DNA of 64,000 bases from Streptomyces sp. MNU76 (GTDB lineage: Bacteria; Actinomycetota; Actinomycetes; Streptomycetales; Streptomycetaceae), in contig NZ_JAJKLK010000022.1 in the NCBI RefSeq assembly GCF_020982545.1, forward strand, positions 1 through 64,000, in the 5' to 3' direction. Position 1 is the stretch's first letter. Each line of letters begins with the position of its first letter. Below are positions 60,773 through 64,000 of this stretch, piece by piece. The notes below the pieces were generated by a model. That model ran no database searches. It was not told the origin of the DNA and worked only from the letters and a program-made list of their open reading frames with translations. Both the position numbers and the translations under genes were made by a program.

Positions 60773-62109
60773 CCGCGCAGTGCGGCGACGGCGTCCGCGA
60801 GGGCTCTCGGCACATCCGGTACGAGCGCGTGCGCCCCGTCCCGTACGACGTGCCGACCTCCCACCACCGTGTGCGACACGTCTGCTGCCGACGCGGCGAA
60901 TACAGCCGTCTCCGCGCCGAGTCGTGGAGGCGGCCCCGCTGTCCTGACGGAGTCGAGCGCGATCGTCGTGAAGTCGGCGAGCGCTCCCGTCTCCAGGGCG
61001 CCGGCGTCGTCCCAGCCGATCGCCGCGTGGCCGTCGGCCGAGGCCGCCCGCAGCAGGGCAGCCGCCGTCCAGTGTCCACGCGTACGGGTCCGCAGCCGCT
61101 CGTTCAGCTCCATGGCCCGCGCCTCTTCGAGCAGGTCGACGACGGCGTGGCTGTCGGAGCCGAGGGAGAGCGGGGAGCCCGCGCGCTGCAGGGCGACGGC
61201 CGGTCCGATGCCGTCCGCGAGGTCCCGTTCGGTGGTGGGGCACATACAGGTGCCGGTGCCGCTGCCGCCGAGGAGGGCGATGTCCTCGTCGGTGAGGTGG
61301 GTGTTGTGGACGCCGGTGGTGCGGGGGCCCAGCACACCGTGGTCGGCGAGGAGCCGGGTGGGGGTGCAGCCGTGCGCCGCGTGGCAGGCGTCGTTCTCCG
61401 CCGTCTGCTCCGACAGGTGCACATGGAGCGGGGCCCGCCGTTCCTCGGCCCACCGCGCCACCGTCGCCAACTGTCCCGCCGGCACGGCCCGTACGGAGTG
61501 CACGGCCGCACCGATCCGCGCGTGATCCCGGTCCTTGAGAACTGAACAGCGTTCGGCCCAGGCCTCGGCCGTGCCGTCGGAGAAGCGGAGCTGGTGGGGG
61601 TCGGGGGCCTTGCCGAAGCCGGCGGAGAGGTAGGCCGTGTCGAGGAGGGTGATCCGGATGCCCGCCTCGGCGGCGGCCTCGATCAGCGCCTCACCCATGG
61701 CGTTCGGGTCGGCGTACGGGGTGCCTCCGGGGGCGTGGTGCACATAGTGGAACTCGCCCACGGCCGTGATCCCGGCCAGCGCCATCTCCGCGTACACGGC
61801 CCGCGCGAGGGCGTGATAGGTGTCCGGGGTCAGCCGGTCCGCCACCCGGTACATGACCTCGCGCCAGGTCCAGAAGGTTCCCGAGCCGACCTGGACGGTG
61901 CCGCGCAGGGCCCGGTGAAAGGCATGGCTGTGGGCGTTGGCGAGACCGGGCAGGGTCAGGCCGAGCAGGACGACCGCGCCCGGGGGCGGGGTGGGCGTGC
62001 CGGTGCGCACGGCGCCGACGCGGCCTTCGGTAGTGACCGTGAGGGTCACGCCCGGCTCGACGTCGGTGCCGAGCCAGGCGTGTTCGAGCCAGTAGGTCGT
62101 CTCCGTCAC
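60769..62109 (-). CDS. hutF: Formimidoylglutamate deiminase
   Basis: It converts N-formimino-L-glutamate to N-formyl-L-glutamate and ammonia. The 446-residue amidohydrolase starts at a GTG (VTETTYWLEHAWLGTDVEPG). It has metal motifs GLANAHSHAFHRALRGTVQV, LHVHLSEQTAENDACHAAHG and GVHNTHLTDEDIALLGGSGT, then SLGSDSHAVVDLLEEARAME. This is the HutF pattern, in contrast to the imidazolonepropionase downstream. Its GTG overlaps the stop of the M20 hydrolase by GTGA. HutF commits the pathway to formylglutamate, which fits the M20 hydrolase gene beside it. Confidence 0.94.
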   Translation of the reverse strand: MTETTYWLEHAWLGTDVEPGVTLTVTTEGRVGAVRTGTPTPPPGAVVLLGLTLPGLANAHSHAFHRALRGTVQVGSGTFWTWREVMYRVADRLTPDTYHALARAVYAEMALAGITAVGEFHYVHHAPGGTPYADPNAMGEALIEAAAEAGIRITLLDTAYLSAGFGKAPDPHQLRFSDGTAEAWAERCSVLKDRDHARIGAAVHSVRAVPAGQLATVARWAEERRAPLHVHLSEQTAENDACHAAHGCTPTRLLADHGVLGPRTTGVHNTHLTDEDIALLGGSGTGTCMCPTTERDLADGIGPAVALQRAGSPLSLGSDSHAVVDLLEEARAMELNERLRTRTRGHWTAAALLRAASADGHAAIGWDDAGALETGALADFTTIALDSVRTAGPPPRLGAETAVFAASAADVSHTVVGGRHVVRDGAHALVPDVPRALADAVAALRG

Positions 62110-63586
62110 CTGCGGGCCAGCCCTTCCAGTACGTCGGCGAGCGCGGTCACCCCGGCCAGGCAGTCGTCCTCGGCGGCGTGCTCGGCCGGGGAGTGCGAGA
62201 CGCCCGTCGGGTTGCGTACGAACAGCATGGCGGTCGGGACTGTCCCGGAGAGGATCCCGGCGTCGTGTCCGGCGCCGGTCCCGAGCACCGGCACCTTCAG
62301 GTCGGCCGTGTCCCGGCCCAGGATGCGGGCGATCTCGTCCCGCAGGGCGTGTTCGAACTCGACGACGGGGGTGAAGGACTCCCGGACGACGTCCAGTTCG
62401 ACGCCGTGCTCGTGGGCGACATCACGGGCCGCCTCCTCGATCGCCCCGACGACCGTGTCCAGCGTCGTCTGGTCCTCGGCACGGGAGTCGAGCCAGCCGC
62501 GTACGAGGGAGGGGATGGCGTTGACGCCGTTCGGCTCGACGGAGATCTTGCCGAAGGTGGCGACGGCTCCGGCGAGCCGGGCCTCACGGCGGGCGGCGAG
62601 CACGGTCTCCGCGTACGACAGCATGGGGTCCCGGCGGTCCACGAGCCGTGTGGTGCCCGCGTGGTTGGCCTCGCCGCGGAAGTCGAACCGCCACCGGCCG
62701 TGCGGCCAGATGGAGCTGGCGATGCCGACGGCGTCGCCGGAGAGGTCCAGGGCCCGGCCCTGCTCGACGTGGAGTTCGACGAACGCGCCGATCCGTGCGA
62801 GCCGTTCCGGATCCGGTCCGATGCCCTCCGGGTCGTACCCGGCCGCCTCCATGGCCCGCGGCAGAGTGACCCCGTCCGCGTCGGTCAGCCGGCCCGCCTG
62901 CTCGACGGTCAGGTGCCCGGCGGCGAGCCTGGACCCCACGCAGGCCAGCCCGAACCGGGCGCCCTCCTCGTCGCCGAAGTTGACGATGGCGAGCGGCTTG
63001 TCGAACCGGGCGCCCCGGGCGCGGAGTTCGTCGAGCGCGGCGAAGGACGACACGACGCCGAGAGGGCCGTCGAAGGCGCCGCCGTCGGGCACGGAGTCGA
63101 GATGGGACCCGGTGACGACAGCGTCCCCGGCGGCGGGATCGCCGAGCCAGGCCCACTGGTTGCCGTTGCGGTCGACCTCGTAGTCCAACCCCCGGTCCCG
63201 GGCCTGCTCCTCGAACCAGGCCCGGCACTCTGCGTCGGCCCCGGTCCACGCGAACCGGCGGTATCCCCCGGACTCGGAGTGGCGGCCGATGGGCCGAAGC
63301 TCCCGCCACATCGTATGAAAGGAGGCCCCACCGGCGACGGGCTGCGCACCACCGCCACCGGGCACGGCCGCCGGCCGGTGGCCGCCGCCGGCCGCCTCAG
63401 GCTGCACCCCGTCGGACCGGTCACTTCCCCGTACAGGCTGTGGGCAGTCGTTCCGCAGGGCGATGGGGGTGCCCCCGCTCGAACGGAGTTGAGAGTGGGG
63501 GAGGGTGGGCACAGCCGGGCCCGCAGTCGGCGACGAGGCATCAACCCCCACCGGGGAGTCTCCGCTTCGTCCGCCCTCACTTCGGG

Positions 63587-63590
<4 letters not shown>
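62106..63590 (-). CDS. M20-family amidohydrolase (annotated as allantoate amidohydrolase), in the hut operon
   Basis: A 494-residue zinc hydrolase of the M20/amidase type: GSHLDSVPDGGAFDG (His and Asp ligands), VNFGDEEGARFGLACVGSRL (Glu ligands), FVELHVEQGRALDLSG, ANHAGTTRL and GAGHDAGILSG. By similarity it belongs with allantoate amidohydrolases and N-carbamoyl amino acid hydrolases. In this operon HutF yields N-formylglutamate and no HutG is present, so it is likely to hydrolyse that compound; this is inference. The first 90 residues are an extra, low-complexity leader. They include the sequence encoded by a short palindromic repeat at 63471-63504. The GTG at 63590 overlaps the hutU stop (GTGA), supporting the long start. 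Confidence 0.88.
63471..63504. repeat. Short palindromic repeat inside a coding region, copy B
   Basis: GCCCCCGCTCGAACGGAGTT then GAGAGTGGGGGA is a diverged copy of the element at 20003-20036. It lies in the N-terminal leader of the M20 hydrolase. Confidence 0.7.

Positions 63591-64000
<410 letters not shown>

Overview
The window is a 64 kb piece of a Streptomyces-type chromosome. The evidence is very high G+C with G/C-biased third codon positions, frequent GTG starts, a canonical 87-residue WhiB, F420 biosynthesis genes, many LytR-CpsA-Psr (LCP) proteins and a SigB-like sigma factor flanked by anti-sigma and anti-anti-sigma genes. From memory, the gene order resembles the S. coelicolor core region around sahH-whiB-cofD-purEK-sigI-hutU. 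This is conserved core chromosome: I see no prophage, integrase, insertion sequence, CRISPR array, rRNA or tRNA.

Layout, left to right. 1-2.0 kb: a SpoIIM-like membrane protein (cut by the left edge), divergent from an RDD membrane protein. 2.0-12.4 kb: a leftward block with a conserved hypothetical gene, sahH, a cation-diffusion facilitator, manA, an SIS-domain isomerase-like gene, a Trm112-like gene, manB, an L-lactate permease and a DUF3499 gene. 12.8-19.0 kb: a zincin-like gene, then leftward whiB, a very large membrane glycosyltransferase and a translationally coupled DUF5719 gene. 19.6-25.1 kb: a cysteine dioxygenase-like gene, cofD and fbiB (coenzyme F420), a frame-disrupted DNA-3-methyladenine glycosylase-like gene, and an NDP-sugar pyrophosphorylase.

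25.3-37.2 kb: an envelope district with a peptidoglycan-recognition amidase, a TIGR03089 gene, five LCP genes and a family 2 glycosyltransferase. 37.3-42.8 kb: a Cys/Met-rich copper-binding four-helix protein, an ArsR-AHSA1 pair, acyl-CoA dehydrogenase, UDP-glucose dehydrogenase, a CGNR regulator and a VOC protein. 42.9-50.5 kb: two tandem dipeptidase genes (one with all its metal ligands lost), purE and purK, gtrA and a two-component system. 50.9-59.4 kb: a POT peptide transporter, two secreted or wall proteins, a prsI/arsI/sigI-type partner-switching locus and a broken sigma-like/zf-HC2/ricin gene. 59.4-64 kb: a leftward histidine-utilisation operon (hutU, M20 amidohydrolase, hutF, a possible mini-ORF, hutI).

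How the genes fit together: manA, manB, the SIS gene and the NDP-sugar pyrophosphorylase supply activated sugars. The glycosyltransferases, UDP-glucose dehydrogenase, GtrA and the LCP proteins could use or attach glycopolymers. WhiB, SpoIIM-like and SigI-type genes tie the region to development and stress.

Two further signals run through the window. First, a family of G/C-rich hairpin repeats sits at the 3' ends of genes (eight copies), and a second short palindrome lies inside two coding regions. Second, several genes show frame breaks, many at G or C runs, which suggests base-calling errors or recent decay. The most unusual structural observation is a 43-codon Pro/Asn/Thr-repeat ORF that joins hutF to hutI through ATGA overlaps at both ends.
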